Shown piece by piece: positions 44,107 to 52,704 of a stretch of 64,000 nucleotides of DNA (the stretch's first letter is position 1; each line of letters opens with the position of its first letter). A model generated the notes under the pieces. The model searched no databases. It saw only the letters and a program-made list of their open reading frames with translations, and was not told the DNA's origin. This DNA comes from JAJFUV01 sp964384215 (GTDB lineage Bacteria > Acidobacteriota > Terriglobia > Bryobacterales > Bryobacteraceae): the NCBI GenBank assembly GCA_964384215.1, contig CAYLLB010000016.1:1-64000 (forward strand). The letters run 5' to 3'. The position numbers were made by a program, and so were the translations under genes.

Positions 44107-45456
44107 CTACGTTAACTCCGCGCGGATGGCCTCCGCAATGCGCCCGGCAAGTGAATCCACCAAGTCTTGCTCCGGGCCTTCTATCATGACGCGGGCAAGC
44201 GGCTCGGTGCCGGAGTAGCGCACCAGGACGCGGCCATGTGCGCCGAGCTTGTGCTCGGCCCGCTGGATGGCGCTCACCACGCGTGGCAACTCGTCGAACG
44301 GCCTCTTCTCCTTGACGCGCACGTTCATCAGCACCTGCGGGTATGTCCTAAAGTCCGAAAGCAGCGCGTCCAAGTCCCAGCGATTCGCGGCGCCGATCTC
44401 AAACACGCGCAGGGCTGTCAGCAGCCCGTCGCCTGTGGTCGCGTGCTCCAGGAAGATGATGTGTCCGGACTGTTCGCCGCCAAGCAGGATCTGCGACTCC
44501 AGCATCTGTTCGAGCACGTAGCGGTCCCCGACAGCTGAACGTAGCAGGCTGATGCCGAGAGCTTTGAACGCCACTTCCAGGCCGATGTTCGACATCACCG
44601 TGGCTACCACCGCGGGCTCCGTGCCGGGTTTCACCAGCTTGCCGCAAGCGTGCAACTCGCGGCCCGCCAGGAACAGAACCCCGTCGCCATCCACGATGCG
44701 GCCTGAACCCGTGACGAACATGGCCCGGTCGGCATCGCCATCGAATGCCACGCCCAGCATCGCGCCACGTTCCACCACGGCTCTGCGCAACGCCTCCAAG
44801 TGCAGCGACCCGCAGTTCAAGTTGATGTTACGTCCGTCGGGAGAACCGCCTATAACATGCACCCGTGCGCCGAGACCTTCGAACAGGCGTGGCGCCAGGC
44901 GGGAGGCACTCCCGTTGGCCGCATCCACCACCACATCGAGACCATCAAGCCGCGTCTTGCACGCCGAGCTGAGGAACTTCAGATAGGCCTCTTTCAGCGA
45001 TTCGTCCAGGCGCGGCTCGGCCGAGTACGGGTGAAGATCTTTCGCAAGAATTGCGAAGATGCGGTGCTCAAGGGCGAGTTCCGTCTCGTCGGGCAACTTG
45101 TAGCCGGAGTGATCGAAGACCTTGATGCCATTATCGCGATACGGATTGTGCGACGCCGAGATCATCACCCCTGCGACAAAAGGCCCGGTGCGCGTGAGCC
45201 AGGCGATGCCTGGTGTAGTGGTCACGCCGACCAACCGTGCCTCCACGCCGGCGCGCGCCAGCCCGCCTGCCACTCCGGCGGCCAACGCGGGTCCGGACTC
45301 GCGCGTATCCATCCCGATCAGGACTTGGGCAGGCGATTCGTGCTCCTTGGCCCATTCGCCCAGCGCGATCCCCACCGCATTCACCGTGGCAGCATCCAGG
45401 GGATACCTTCCGGCTACGCCCCGGATGCCGTCAGTTCCGAACAGTTTTCTTGCCAC
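44107..45456 (-). CDS. glmM: Phosphoglucosamine mutase GlmM
   Basis: A 449-residue enzyme that converts glucosamine-6-phosphate to glucosamine-1-phosphate for peptidoglycan precursors. The N-terminal LFGTDGIRGVAG, the phosphoserine loop ISASHNP (Ser102), the metal loop FDGDADR, the sugar-binding GGEQSGHI and the C-terminal phosphate loop VRYSGTEPLARVM are all present. It overlaps cdaR by 26 nt and forms the cdaA-cdaR-glmM operon. GlmM is known in Firmicutes to bind and inhibit CdaA. Confidence 0.97.
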   Translation of the reverse strand: MARKLFGTDGIRGVAGRYPLDAATVNAVGIALGEWAKEHESPAQVLIGMDTRESGPALAAGVAGGLARAGVEARLVGVTTTPGIAWLTRTGPFVAGVMISASHNPYRDNGIKVFDHSGYKLPDETELALEHRIFAILAKDLHPYSAEPRLDESLKEAYLKFLSSACKTRLDGLDVVVDAANGSASRLAPRLFEGLGARVHVIGGSPDGRNINLNCGSLHLEALRRAVVERGAMLGVAFDGDADRAMFVTGSGRIVDGDGVLFLAGRELHACGKLVKPGTEPAVVATVMSNIGLEVAFKALGISLLRSAVGDRYVLEQMLESQILLGGEQSGHIIFLEHATTGDGLLTALRVFEIGAANRWDLDALLSDFRTYPQVLMNVRVKEKRPFDELPRVVSAIQRAEHKLGAHGRVLVRYSGTEPLARVMIEGPEQDLVDSLAGRIAEAIRAELT

Positions 45457-46129
45457 GCGGTAGTTGTTCCTTTAGCGGAGGAATTCGTTCGACAATCACC
45501 TTGACGGTGACACGCGGGGAGCCCTCGAAACGCACATGCGGATCGTCAACGAACGCGTGCACGTGGAATTCGCTGGTTCCCAGCACGGTGGAGAGATCGA
45601 CGGCGTCGGTTTCGGCGAAGTCGACGTGGCGCAGACGGCCCTCCGGACCAACCACTTTCAGGGTTGCCGGCCGGGCCTCGCTATGCGCAACTCGGTAACC
45701 TTCCGGCGGCATGCCGGCGAACCGGACTTGCACGGGCACTTCCCGGGAGGCACGGCGATCGAAACGAATACGCAACTGGGAAGGCACCGCACGCACCAGA
45801 CGCACGCCGCTTGGCAGCCGCAAATTACGCTGATCGATCGTGAAGGTGCGCTCGCCCGACTTGTTGATGCTGCCCAGGTTCAGAACCACGGCCGTGCCGC
45901 TCAGGTTCATTTGCCGCAGCCGGATAGTCGGACCTTGCACTTCCAGGTGAACGCGCTCGGAAATGTCCGAACTGATCTCGTAATCCTCCGGAATATTGAT
46001 GTACTCAATGGGCGCCGAGATCGATGACGCCATCTCCGGTTCGCCCACGATAGCCAGCCATAATCCGCAAGCCATCACCAGGGAAAGGAGCTTCCAGCCC
46101 AGATTCTTGAAGAGGCCGTGGAACTTCAT
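45431..46129 (-). CDS. cdaR: YbbR-domain protein CdaR (regulator of diadenylate cyclase)
   Basis: A 232-residue membrane-anchored protein with an N-terminal transmembrane helix (NLGWKLLSLVMACGLWLAIV) and two to three YbbR-like beta domains (EDYEISSDISERVHLEVQGP, RASREVPVQVRFAGMPPEGY, and STVLGTSEFHVHAFV). In other bacteria CdaR contacts CdaA and modulates c-di-AMP synthesis. The ATG at 46129 overlaps the cdaA stop as ATGA. The frame stays open further upstream but lies inside cdaA, so the longer form is rejected. Its 3' end overlaps glmM by 26 nt. Confidence 0.93.
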   Translation of the reverse strand: MKFHGLFKNLGWKLLSLVMACGLWLAIVGEPEMASSISAPIEYINIPEDYEISSDISERVHLEVQGPTIRLRQMNLSGTAVVLNLGSINKSGERTFTIDQRNLRLPSGVRLVRAVPSQLRIRFDRRASREVPVQVRFAGMPPEGYRVAHSEARPATLKVVGPEGRLRHVDFAETDAVDLSTVLGTSEFHVHAFVDDPHVRFEGSPRVTVKVIVERIPPLKEQLPRGKKTVRN

Positions 46130-46992
46130 TCCTGCGCCTCCCGCCATTCCTCCTCGGTTTGCGTGTCCCGCCCCGCGGAAGCCGACTTGTGCTCGGCGCT
46201 TCCGTGTGACATGGCAGGCCAGCGTCGGCCGAAGTGCTCCATGATGCGTTCGCCGGCGCGCTTCAGGCTGACGTCCATCTCGATTTCGCCGAAAGCCGCC
46301 ACCGAAATCCGGCCTGTCTCCTCGCTGACCACCAGCGAGAGGCAATCGGTTTCTTCTGTGACGCCGATGGCCGCACGATGTCGCGTGCCGAGTTTGCGCG
46401 AGAGAGAGGGATTCATGCTCAGCGGCAGGAAGCAGGCCGCTGCCGCAATGCGGTCTCCCTGCACGATCACGGCTCCGTCGTGGAGTGCTGTACCTGGCTC
46501 GAAGATTGTGAGCAGCAAGTCGCGCGATTGCGCGGCGTCGATCAGCACCCCGCTCTCGATGAACGTGCGCAGCCCGATGTCCCGCTCCAGCACGATCAAC
46601 CCGCCGACCTTCCTCTCGGACAACCGTCCCAGAGCCAACAAGATGTCGTCGGTGGATTCCCGGCTCTGCAGGCGCGTGCGCACACTGAAGAACCCTCGCC
46701 GCCCGATGCGCGCAAGCATGCGCCGGATTTCCGACTGAAACAGCACTACCAGCGCGAAGCCGGCGTATGTCGCCAGATTGCTCAGAATCGCCCGCAGTAG
46801 TTCCAGCCCCGTCCACACCGATACAAGATAGGCGAGCACCAGCACACCCAGGCCCGCCAGAACATGCGCCGCCCGGCGTCCGCGGATGATCATGATGAGC
46901 TGGTAGAGCAGGACGGCGACGATCAGAATGTCGATCGCGGCCGTGATGGTGAGCTTTTCGAACGCGGATGTTAGCGGCGTAAGATTCGGCAT
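46126..46992 (-). CDS. cdaA: Diadenylate cyclase CdaA (DacA)
   Basis: A 288-residue membrane enzyme that makes cyclic di-AMP from two ATP. It has three N-terminal transmembrane helices (about 15-95), then a DAC domain with the D-G-A motif (TALHDGAVIV) and the R-H-R motif (LGTRHRAAIGVTE). The C-terminal extension after about residue 255 is polar and charged and not part of the catalytic core. It is first in the cdaA-cdaR-glmM operon, with a 101-bp upstream region holding the AT-rich stretch TAAGATAGTAAATTA as promoter candidate. No ydaO riboswitch was seen. Confidence 0.96.
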   Translation of the reverse strand: MPNLTPLTSAFEKLTITAAIDILIVAVLLYQLIMIIRGRRAAHVLAGLGVLVLAYLVSVWTGLELLRAILSNLATYAGFALVVLFQSEIRRMLARIGRRGFFSVRTRLQSRESTDDILLALGRLSERKVGGLIVLERDIGLRTFIESGVLIDAAQSRDLLLTIFEPGTALHDGAVIVQGDRIAAAACFLPLSMNPSLSRKLGTRHRAAIGVTEETDCLSLVVSEETGRISVAAFGEIEMDVSLKRAGERIMEHFGRRWPAMSHGSAEHKSASAGRDTQTEEEWREAQE

Positions 46993-47093
46993 GACCGGCT
47001 CGAAGCTGAATAGATCCCTAATTTACTATCTTACACACAGCTATTCGTCTTCGAGCACATCATACGGTGTTGGAAATCCACACCGCGCCGGCC

Positions 47094-48206
47094 TTACAGC
47101 AAAGAATCCAGCTCCCGCCAATCTTTGTTCTGCGATTCGGCGACCGCCGCGCAAGTGATGTGACCGCGGTACGTGTTCACGCCTCCGGCGATGGCCGGGT
47201 TCTCCTGGGCCGCGCGTTCCAGGCCATAGTTGGCAAGTTGGAGCAGATAGGGGAATGTGGCGTTGGTGAGCGCGAAGGTCGAAGTGTGCGGTACAGCGGC
47301 CGGCATGTTCGACACACAGTAGTGTAGGACCCCGTCCACCAGGAAGACCGGGTCGGTGTGCGTGGTCGGGCGCGAAGTCTCCAGGCATCCGCCCTGATCG
47401 ATGGCGATGTCCACGATTACCGCGCCGCGCTTCATTTTCGAGATCAGCTCACGTGCAATCAGCCGCGGGGCCGACGCGCCAGGAATGAGTACCGCACCCA
47501 CCACCAGATCCGCCTGCCGGACCGATTCGCGTATCGTCCAGGTGTTGGAGGCCAGCGTTACCACCCGGCTGTTGAAGATATTGTCAAGCTCTCGCAGGCG
47601 GTCCAGGTTCTTGTCGATGATGGTAACGTGTGCGCCCATCCCACATGCAACCTTCGCGGCATTGTGGCCCGCCACGCCGCCGCCTACGATCACGACGTTC
47701 GCCGGAGCCACTCCGGGCACGCCGCCGATCAGCAGGCCGCGTCCCCCGTTCGGTGCCATCAGGTACTGCGCGCCAACCTGGATCGACATCCTGCCGGCGA
47801 CCTCGCTCATAGGAGTCAGCAGCGGCAGCGATCCGTCGGCCTCGCGGATGGTTTCGTACGCCACGCCGGCTACCTTGTTTTTCACGAGACAGTCGGTCAG
47901 TTCCGGCACCGGAGCCAGGTGCAAATACGTAAACAGCGTCAGTCCGGGCCGCAGTAGTTCGTACTCGGAGGGCTGCGGTTCCTTCACCTTCACCACCAGG
48001 TCCGCGCCCGCCCAGGTTTCGGAGGCGCTGGCTACGATGCGCGCGCCGGCAGTTGCGTAATCTTGATCGGAGATGGAGCTTCCATCCCCGGCTCCAGCCT
48101 GGACCAGAACTTCATGGCCGGCCTCGCATAGAGCCATCACACCGCTCGGCACCAGGGCCACCCGGGTTTCGTGATCTTTCACTTCCTTAGGTACGCCAAC
48201 GATCAT
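47094..48206 (-). CDS. ald: Alanine dehydrogenase
   Basis: A 370-residue NAD-dependent L-alanine dehydrogenase (alanine to pyruvate plus ammonia). Signatures: MIVGVPKEVKDHETRVALVP, the substrate lysine in VVKVKEP, FTYLHLAP with the catalytic His, and the Rossmann segment VVIVGGGVAGHNAAKVACGMG followed by DKN. It overlaps the upstream peptidoglycan-binding gene by 4 nt (ATGA), so it is coupled to it. The pairing with a peptidoglycan-binding protein may reflect use of alanine in wall metabolism, which is inference. Confidence 0.96.
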   Translation of the reverse strand: MIVGVPKEVKDHETRVALVPSGVMALCEAGHEVLVQAGAGDGSSISDQDYATAGARIVASASETWAGADLVVKVKEPQPSEYELLRPGLTLFTYLHLAPVPELTDCLVKNKVAGVAYETIREADGSLPLLTPMSEVAGRMSIQVGAQYLMAPNGGRGLLIGGVPGVAPANVVIVGGGVAGHNAAKVACGMGAHVTIIDKNLDRLRELDNIFNSRVVTLASNTWTIRESVRQADLVVGAVLIPGASAPRLIARELISKMKRGAVIVDIAIDQGGCLETSRPTTHTDPVFLVDGVLHYCVSNMPAAVPHTSTFALTNATFPYLLQLANYGLERAAQENPAIAGGVNTYRGHITCAAVAESQNKDWRELDSLL

Positions 48207-48751
48207 GGTTGTGACCTCGAATCCGCTTCCGGTGGAACTCCCTGTGGGATCTGGCCGTTCTGTGAATTTGGTTCACGCTTGGGCCCCAAGCCCAAGGCAA
48301 TCAGGGCGAGTCCGCTGGGCTTACCCGTCTGGGTCAGATTCTGATCCTTCTGAAAACGCTTCATGGCGTCCACCGACCTGGCGTCCCAGACACCCGTGGC
48401 AACGCCGGTGAGATAACCGCGCTGCATAAGCGCTTGCTGTATCTCCTTGTACCGCTCCGGTGTGGGGGCTCGCTGCGACATCCGCCGGCTCGATCGCTCC
48501 CCGGACGAAGAAGCGCGCCGCTTATCCGTCGACTTCGCACCTTTCTTCTTGTGTCCGGAGGCTTGCCTTCCTGTTGTCTGCTTCTTCGATGTCCGCTTCT
48601 TGGCGGTTTGGTTTCCGTGAGTCTGCTTTTGGGAGGTCTGTTTCGATGCGGATTTCTTTCTGACCGAATGGGTGGAGGCCACGCTTGACGGGACGATAAG
48701 CGGTCCTGTCGCTATGAACGCAGCTATCAGGATAGATATGAATGAACGCAA
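48203..48751 (-). CDS. Exported basic protein with C-terminal peptidoglycan-binding domain
   Basis: A protein of 182 residues. A signal peptide (SFISILIAAFIATGPLIVPSSVAS) is followed by a Lys/Ser/Thr/Gln-rich, strongly basic linker of about 65 residues. A PG_binding_1-like helical domain comes next (RYKEIQQALMQRGYLTGVATGVWDARSVDAMKRFQKDQNL). It probably binds peptidoglycan in the periplasm. There is no ATG; the start is a TTG at 48751, 6 nt after TGC-TAGACT, which suggests a leaderless mRNA. The basic linker could also bind polyanions. It is coupled to ald. Confidence 0.82.
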   Translation of the reverse strand: MRSFISILIAAFIATGPLIVPSSVASTHSVRKKSASKQTSQKQTHGNQTAKKRTSKKQTTGRQASGHKKKGAKSTDKRRASSSGERSSRRMSQRAPTPERYKEIQQALMQRGYLTGVATGVWDARSVDAMKRFQKDQNLTQTGKPSGLALIALGLGPKREPNSQNGQIPQGVPPEADSRSQP

Positions 48752-48757
48752 AATATG

Positions 48758-48766
48758 AGTCTAGCA
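48758..48766 (-). promoter_or_regulatory. Extended -10-like element 6 nt before a TTG start
   Basis: The minus strand reads TGC-TAGACT, then CATATT, then TTG at 48751. There is no room for a ribosome binding site between the expected start site and the TTG. Confidence 0.5.
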
Positions 48767-48769
48767 GAA

Positions 48770-48806
48770 GGGGAGGGAAGTGAAGCCATGCGCTCCGCCC
48801 CTCCCC
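48770..48806. terminator. GC-rich hairpin between htrA and the peptidoglycan-binding gene
   Basis: GGGGAGGG (48770-48777) and CCCTCCCC (48799-48806) are perfect 8-bp arms with a 21-nt loop, starting 12 nt after the htrA stop on the minus strand. No T-tract follows, so it is at best a weak or factor-assisted terminator, or an mRNA-stabilising hairpin. Confidence 0.4.
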
Positions 48807-48818
48807 ATGTTCAGAATT

Positions 48819-50411
48819 CTACTCGTTGGATGGCAGCGTGCCTGCCAGGAACAGGCTGATCCATTCGACCGGCCGCTGGCGCCGGTCCGCGCGCATCACT
48901 CGGAAGGCCACCGCATCGCCCGGTTTGATCGACGCTTGTATGCGCTTCACATCATTGACCGAACTGACCGGCTGGCGATTGATCGAAACGATCACATCGC
49001 GGGGTTGCAGCCCGATCTCGCTGGCGAACGAACCCTGATCGACATTAGTGATCACTACGCCGTGTGTGTCCTTGAAGTTGGACTGGTCCTTCTCGGTCTG
49101 GGTGAACTCCCGGATCGAGATGCCGAACTTGGCCTGCTGGGCCTCTCCGGACTCCGGCTCGCCACTTCGGCGTGAAGTGCCTGCTTCATCGGGGAACAGC
49201 TTGGCGCGGTCTGCAATGGTGACCTTGAGGTCCATCTTCTTGCCGCCGCGGTCCACTGTGAGAACCACCGTCGAACCGATCGGCGACTCGGCAACTCGCT
49301 CCACCAGGTCGTTCCCATCCCGGATGGGCTTGCCGTCCATGGCCAGGATGATGTCTTCCACCTTGAGGCCAGCCTTGGCCGCGGGACCATCCGGCGTCAC
49401 CTCCGAAACCGGGACGCCCTGCTTGACTCCAAAACTCTTCAGCAACTCGGGCCGATCTTGAGCAGGGAAACGAACACCGATGCTACCGCGCGTAACCTTG
49501 CCGCCGCGGATGATTTGGTTGTAAACCTTGACGGCCGTATTGATCGGCAGCGCAAAGCCCACTCCCTGCGAACCTCCCGAAGCCGTGGCGATCATGGTGT
49601 TGATGCCGATCACCTCGCCGCGGACGTTGATGAGCGGACCGCCGCTATTGCCTGGATTGATGGCCGCGTCAGTCTGCAGGAAGCGTTGGAACTGGCCGCC
49701 TATCCGGTCGCGCCCGGTGGCGCTAATGATGCCGGCCGTGACCGTAGCTTCCAGTCCGAACGGAGAACCGATCGCAACGGCCCAATCGCCAACCTCTACG
49801 GCGTCGGAATTGCCAATCTTCGCGAACGGCAAACTCTTACCCGCATCGATCTTAATAACCGCAAGGTCCGTCGCCGGATCGTCGCCGATCAGCTTCGCCT
49901 TGTAATCGGTATTGTCGCCATGCAAGCGAACCTTGATCGTCTCGGCTCCGTCCACAACATGGTTATTCGTGATGATGTACCCTTTTGCGTCCACAATCAC
50001 GCCGGAACCGGTGGCCGCAGGCCGCACACGCGGAACCTGAAAGCCGGGACCCGGCTGGCCGAAGAAGCGCCGGAACAGATCCATGCCGTCGTCACCTTCT
50101 TCGTCGTCCGATGGCGTCTGTTGACGCCGCCGTGGCTGTGCTGATCGTTCCTGCTTAGCTTCATAAGACGAAGTGATGTTCACGACCGCGGGTTCCAGTT
50201 GCCGCGCCAACTTGCTGAACTCGCTGGACAACTGCACGGGGCTTGGGATTACCAGCGGTGTGGCGTCCGGCGCGGCGTTCTGGCTTTGCGAGCGTGCCGC
50301 CTTTACTCCGGTGTTGATGAGCGTGCCGATCAGGATGCCGATTCCGAGCACGAGGACGAGACCGCCGACTGTGGCAAGCCTCCGGTTGGTCATGGATCGT
50401 AGAAATCTCAT
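48819..50411 (-). CDS. htrA: Do/HtrA-type periplasmic serine protease with two PDZ domains
   Basis: A 530-residue envelope quality-control protease. It has an N-terminal membrane anchor or signal (about 11-34). The trypsin-like domain carries the catalytic triad His151 (TNNHVVDG), Asp182 (ATDLAVI) and Ser256 (NPGNSGGPL). Two PDZ domains follow: about 300-385 (VSEVTPDGPAAKAGLKVEDIILAMDG) and about 430-515 (ITNVDQGSFASEIGLQPRDVIVSIN). A Q/R- and acid-rich insertion at about 85-112 is variable in the family. GGAGG lies 11 nt before the ATG; the Met at residue 7 is an alternative. Confidence 0.95.
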   Translation of the reverse strand: MRFLRSMTNRRLATVGGLVLVLGIGILIGTLINTGVKAARSQSQNAAPDATPLVIPSPVQLSSEFSKLARQLEPAVVNITSSYEAKQERSAQPRRRQQTPSDDEEGDDGMDLFRRFFGQPGPGFQVPRVRPAATGSGVIVDAKGYIITNNHVVDGAETIKVRLHGDNTDYKAKLIGDDPATDLAVIKIDAGKSLPFAKIGNSDAVEVGDWAVAIGSPFGLEATVTAGIISATGRDRIGGQFQRFLQTDAAINPGNSGGPLINVRGEVIGINTMIATASGGSQGVGFALPINTAVKVYNQIIRGGKVTRGSIGVRFPAQDRPELLKSFGVKQGVPVSEVTPDGPAAKAGLKVEDIILAMDGKPIRDGNDLVERVAESPIGSTVVLTVDRGGKKMDLKVTIADRAKLFPDEAGTSRRSGEPESGEAQQAKFGISIREFTQTEKDQSNFKDTHGVVITNVDQGSFASEIGLQPRDVIVSINRQPVSSVNDVKRIQASIKPGDAVAFRVMRADRRQRPVEWISLFLAGTLPSNE

Positions 50412-50484
50412 TGCGATGAAAACCTCCGAGCGTCGCCGCTTTCTCTAATCATTATAAGAGACGCAGCCTTTCGAGCATCTGTTT

Positions 50485-51381
50485 TCATGGATGCGAACGG
50501 CGGCTGAATGGTTTCAGATCGACCATTACGATGCCCGCCAGAATCAGTGCCGCCCCCACGCCGCCCCGCGGAGTGAACATCTCCCCCTCCACAACGAACG
50601 AGGTGAGCGCCGCGAAAACCGGCTCCAAAACTAAGAATAACGCCGTGCGCGTTGCCGTTGTGTGCTGCTGCGCCCACGTCATCACGGTGAAGGCGAGCGC
50701 TGTCGCCAGCAGGCCGGTTATGACCAGGGCCGCCAGCAGGCCGGGACGCCAGACAACGTACGGTGTTTCTACCCACCAGAAAGTGCCCAGGCCAATCAGG
50801 GCGCAGGTCACAATCTGGATCACGCTGAGCGCCTCGAACGCGCCCGCGCGCGTGTAGTGTCCTAAGACCATAATGTGGATCGCGAATCCGAAGGCGCTGA
50901 TCACCGTCAAGGCATCGCCGGAGGAAATCGTTAAACTCTCTTCATTCAGGGTCATCAACGTCAAACCGAGGGTTGCCAGCAGCACCCCCGCCACCTCGTC
51001 TACTTGGGGCGCCTTTTTATAGACGAGCGAACTCAGCAAAGGTACCAGCACCACCGAGAGGCCCGTTATGAACGCCGACTTGGAAGGAGTGGTCGAACGC
51101 AATCCGACCGTCTGGAAAACGTATCCGCCGAACAGACAGACTCCGGCAAGAACGCCGCCCGCAAGCAACCGTTTCTGGTCGAAGAGTGCGGCGCGCATGC
51201 GGCGGAACACCACGAGTAGTGCCAGCGCAGCCAACCCGAAGCGCAAGGCGAGAAACAACAGAGTGCTAACGCTCTCCAGGGCCTGCTTGACCATTACGAA
51301 GGTCGAACCCCAGATCAGAGTAATGAGTACGAGCGCGAGTTCCGCTTGCCAGCGCCGCGCCTTCGAGCGGCGTTCCGTCAT
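50485..51381 (-). CDS. EamA/DMT superfamily transporter
   Basis: A 298-residue membrane protein with about ten transmembrane helices in two EamA repeats. The N-terminal VLITLIWGSTFVMVKQAL is typical of drug/metabolite exporters. The ATG at 51381 overlaps the stop of the M20 peptidase gene as ATGA; longer in-frame forms lie inside that gene and are rejected. Family members export amino acids or small metabolites. Coupling to a peptidase could mean export of excess amino acids, which is inference. Confidence 0.9.
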   Translation of the reverse strand: MTERRSKARRWQAELALVLITLIWGSTFVMVKQALESVSTLLFLALRFGLAALALLVVFRRMRAALFDQKRLLAGGVLAGVCLFGGYVFQTVGLRSTTPSKSAFITGLSVVLVPLLSSLVYKKAPQVDEVAGVLLATLGLTLMTLNEESLTISSGDALTVISAFGFAIHIMVLGHYTRAGAFEALSVIQIVTCALIGLGTFWWVETPYVVWRPGLLAALVITGLLATALAFTVMTWAQQHTTATRTALFLVLEPVFAALTSFVVEGEMFTPRGGVGAALILAGIVMVDLKPFSRRSHP

Positions 51382-52631
51382 GAAAGGCCGCCGGCGCCCT
51401 GGCTTAGGCCCGCCATCAGGCACATGGCAAGCAGCATCCGTTTGAGCCCCAGGTCCCGTCCCTCCGGGTTGTACCACTCTGCGGTTGTATGCGCCCCGCC
51501 CCCCTGGCCTCCCGCGCCGATGGACACCGCGTCGAGGCCCAATGAAATCGGAATGTTGGCATCGGTCGAGGAGCAGTCCAGTTGCGCGCGGATGCCGAGG
51601 TACCGATCCACGCTGCGCAGCACACCGAGAATGGCGGCCCGCTCCGAAAGACGGCCGCTTGGACGTGATCCGATCTCCCGGACGCGCACAGAGAGTTTGC
51701 CGCCGCTCGCCCTTTCGTTCTCGGTTTGCAGGGCGCGCTCCACGCATTCGTTCAGCAGATCGGCTAGCTCATCCATCCTGGGTTGAGTCTCGGCGCGAAC
51801 GTCGATTTTCGCCAGCGCCTCGGATGGAATCGAGTTGATGCTCACCCCGCCGTCTATGATGCCGAAGTTGAACGAACTGCGCGGTTCATCAGCCGGCGGG
51901 CAGCTACCCTGCGTATCGCTGAAAAGCACCACGGCTCGGCACAAGGCGTGCACCGGGTTTGCGGTTCCGTAATCGGTCCAACTGTGTCCGCCCGGTCCCG
52001 CGAAGATCACCTCGAAGCGGCGGCTGCCGAGCGCGTGGGCGGTGATGGTATCCGTGCCCGGGCCATCCAGCACGACGAAGCTCTTGAGTGTCGCGGCCAG
52101 AGGGGATTGCCGGCACAGGTAACGCATTCCGCTCAGGTTGCCTTCGCCCTCTTCGCCCACGTTCGCCACCAGCGCGATGCGCTGGCCCCAATCGCTCGCG
52201 GGCGCACTCTTCAGTGCGGCCGCCACGGCCAGCAGCGCGGCCAACCCCGCCCCGTTGTCCGCCACGCCGGGCCCGAGAAAGCGGCCGTCGCCGGAGACCA
52301 GAATCTCTTCGGGCCTCCGCGGCGCGAGCACCGTATCCAGATGCGCCGTGAGGGCCGCGGAAGGCTCCTGGACCTGCTCGGAACAGGTGGCGATCACATT
52401 CCCGGCCCGGTCCGTCTCCGCCTGCCAGCCCAGCGTCCGGAATTGGGCCGCCATCCACTCGCTGCGGGCCTGTTCCAGAAAAGTGGGAGCCGGAATGCGG
52501 CAGAGTTCGAGGTGGCGCTCGTTGATCCACTGCTTCTCGCGGGTGAACCATTGCAGGCACTCGCGCACACCTCGCGCTTCCGCGGCGTTGGCCACGCACA
52601 CGGCGTCCACCGGCATTGGCGCGGAAGCCAT
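51378..52631 (-). CDS. M20 family metallopeptidase
   Basis: A 417-residue zinc peptidase of the ArgE/DapE/CPG2/PepT group. Metal ligands are visible in TAHLDTV (His, with Asp two residues later), GPGVADNGAG (bridging Asp) and NVGEEGEGN (Glu-Glu pair). The dimerisation lid domain lies at about 205-330, and the final His is in a GGGAH segment near the C-terminus. It probably trims small peptides or deacylates amino-acid derivatives. No Shine-Dalgarno sequence is seen; TACACT lies 10 nt before the ATG. It is divergent from pfkA and coupled to the EamA transporter. Confidence 0.9.
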   Translation of the reverse strand: MASAPMPVDAVCVANAAEARGVRECLQWFTREKQWINERHLELCRIPAPTFLEQARSEWMAAQFRTLGWQAETDRAGNVIATCSEQVQEPSAALTAHLDTVLAPRRPEEILVSGDGRFLGPGVADNGAGLAALLAVAAALKSAPASDWGQRIALVANVGEEGEGNLSGMRYLCRQSPLAATLKSFVVLDGPGTDTITAHALGSRRFEVIFAGPGGHSWTDYGTANPVHALCRAVVLFSDTQGSCPPADEPRSSFNFGIIDGGVSINSIPSEALAKIDVRAETQPRMDELADLLNECVERALQTENERASGGKLSVRVREIGSRPSGRLSERAAILGVLRSVDRYLGIRAQLDCSSTDANIPISLGLDAVSIGAGGQGGGAHTTAEWYNPEGRDLGLKRMLLAMCLMAGLSQGAGGLS

Positions 52632-52704
52632 TCTTTAAAATAGTGTATCGCGCGGCGTCGACGCGCCGTTTGCGCGTTCGGTGATAGCATGGTCGTTTCG
52701 GACC

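Noticed and set aside
46993..47093. Possible c-di-AMP (ydaO-type) riboswitch upstream of cdaA
   Set aside because: The 101-bp region is too short and lacks the conserved ydaO elements. Only AT-rich promoter-like sequence is seen.
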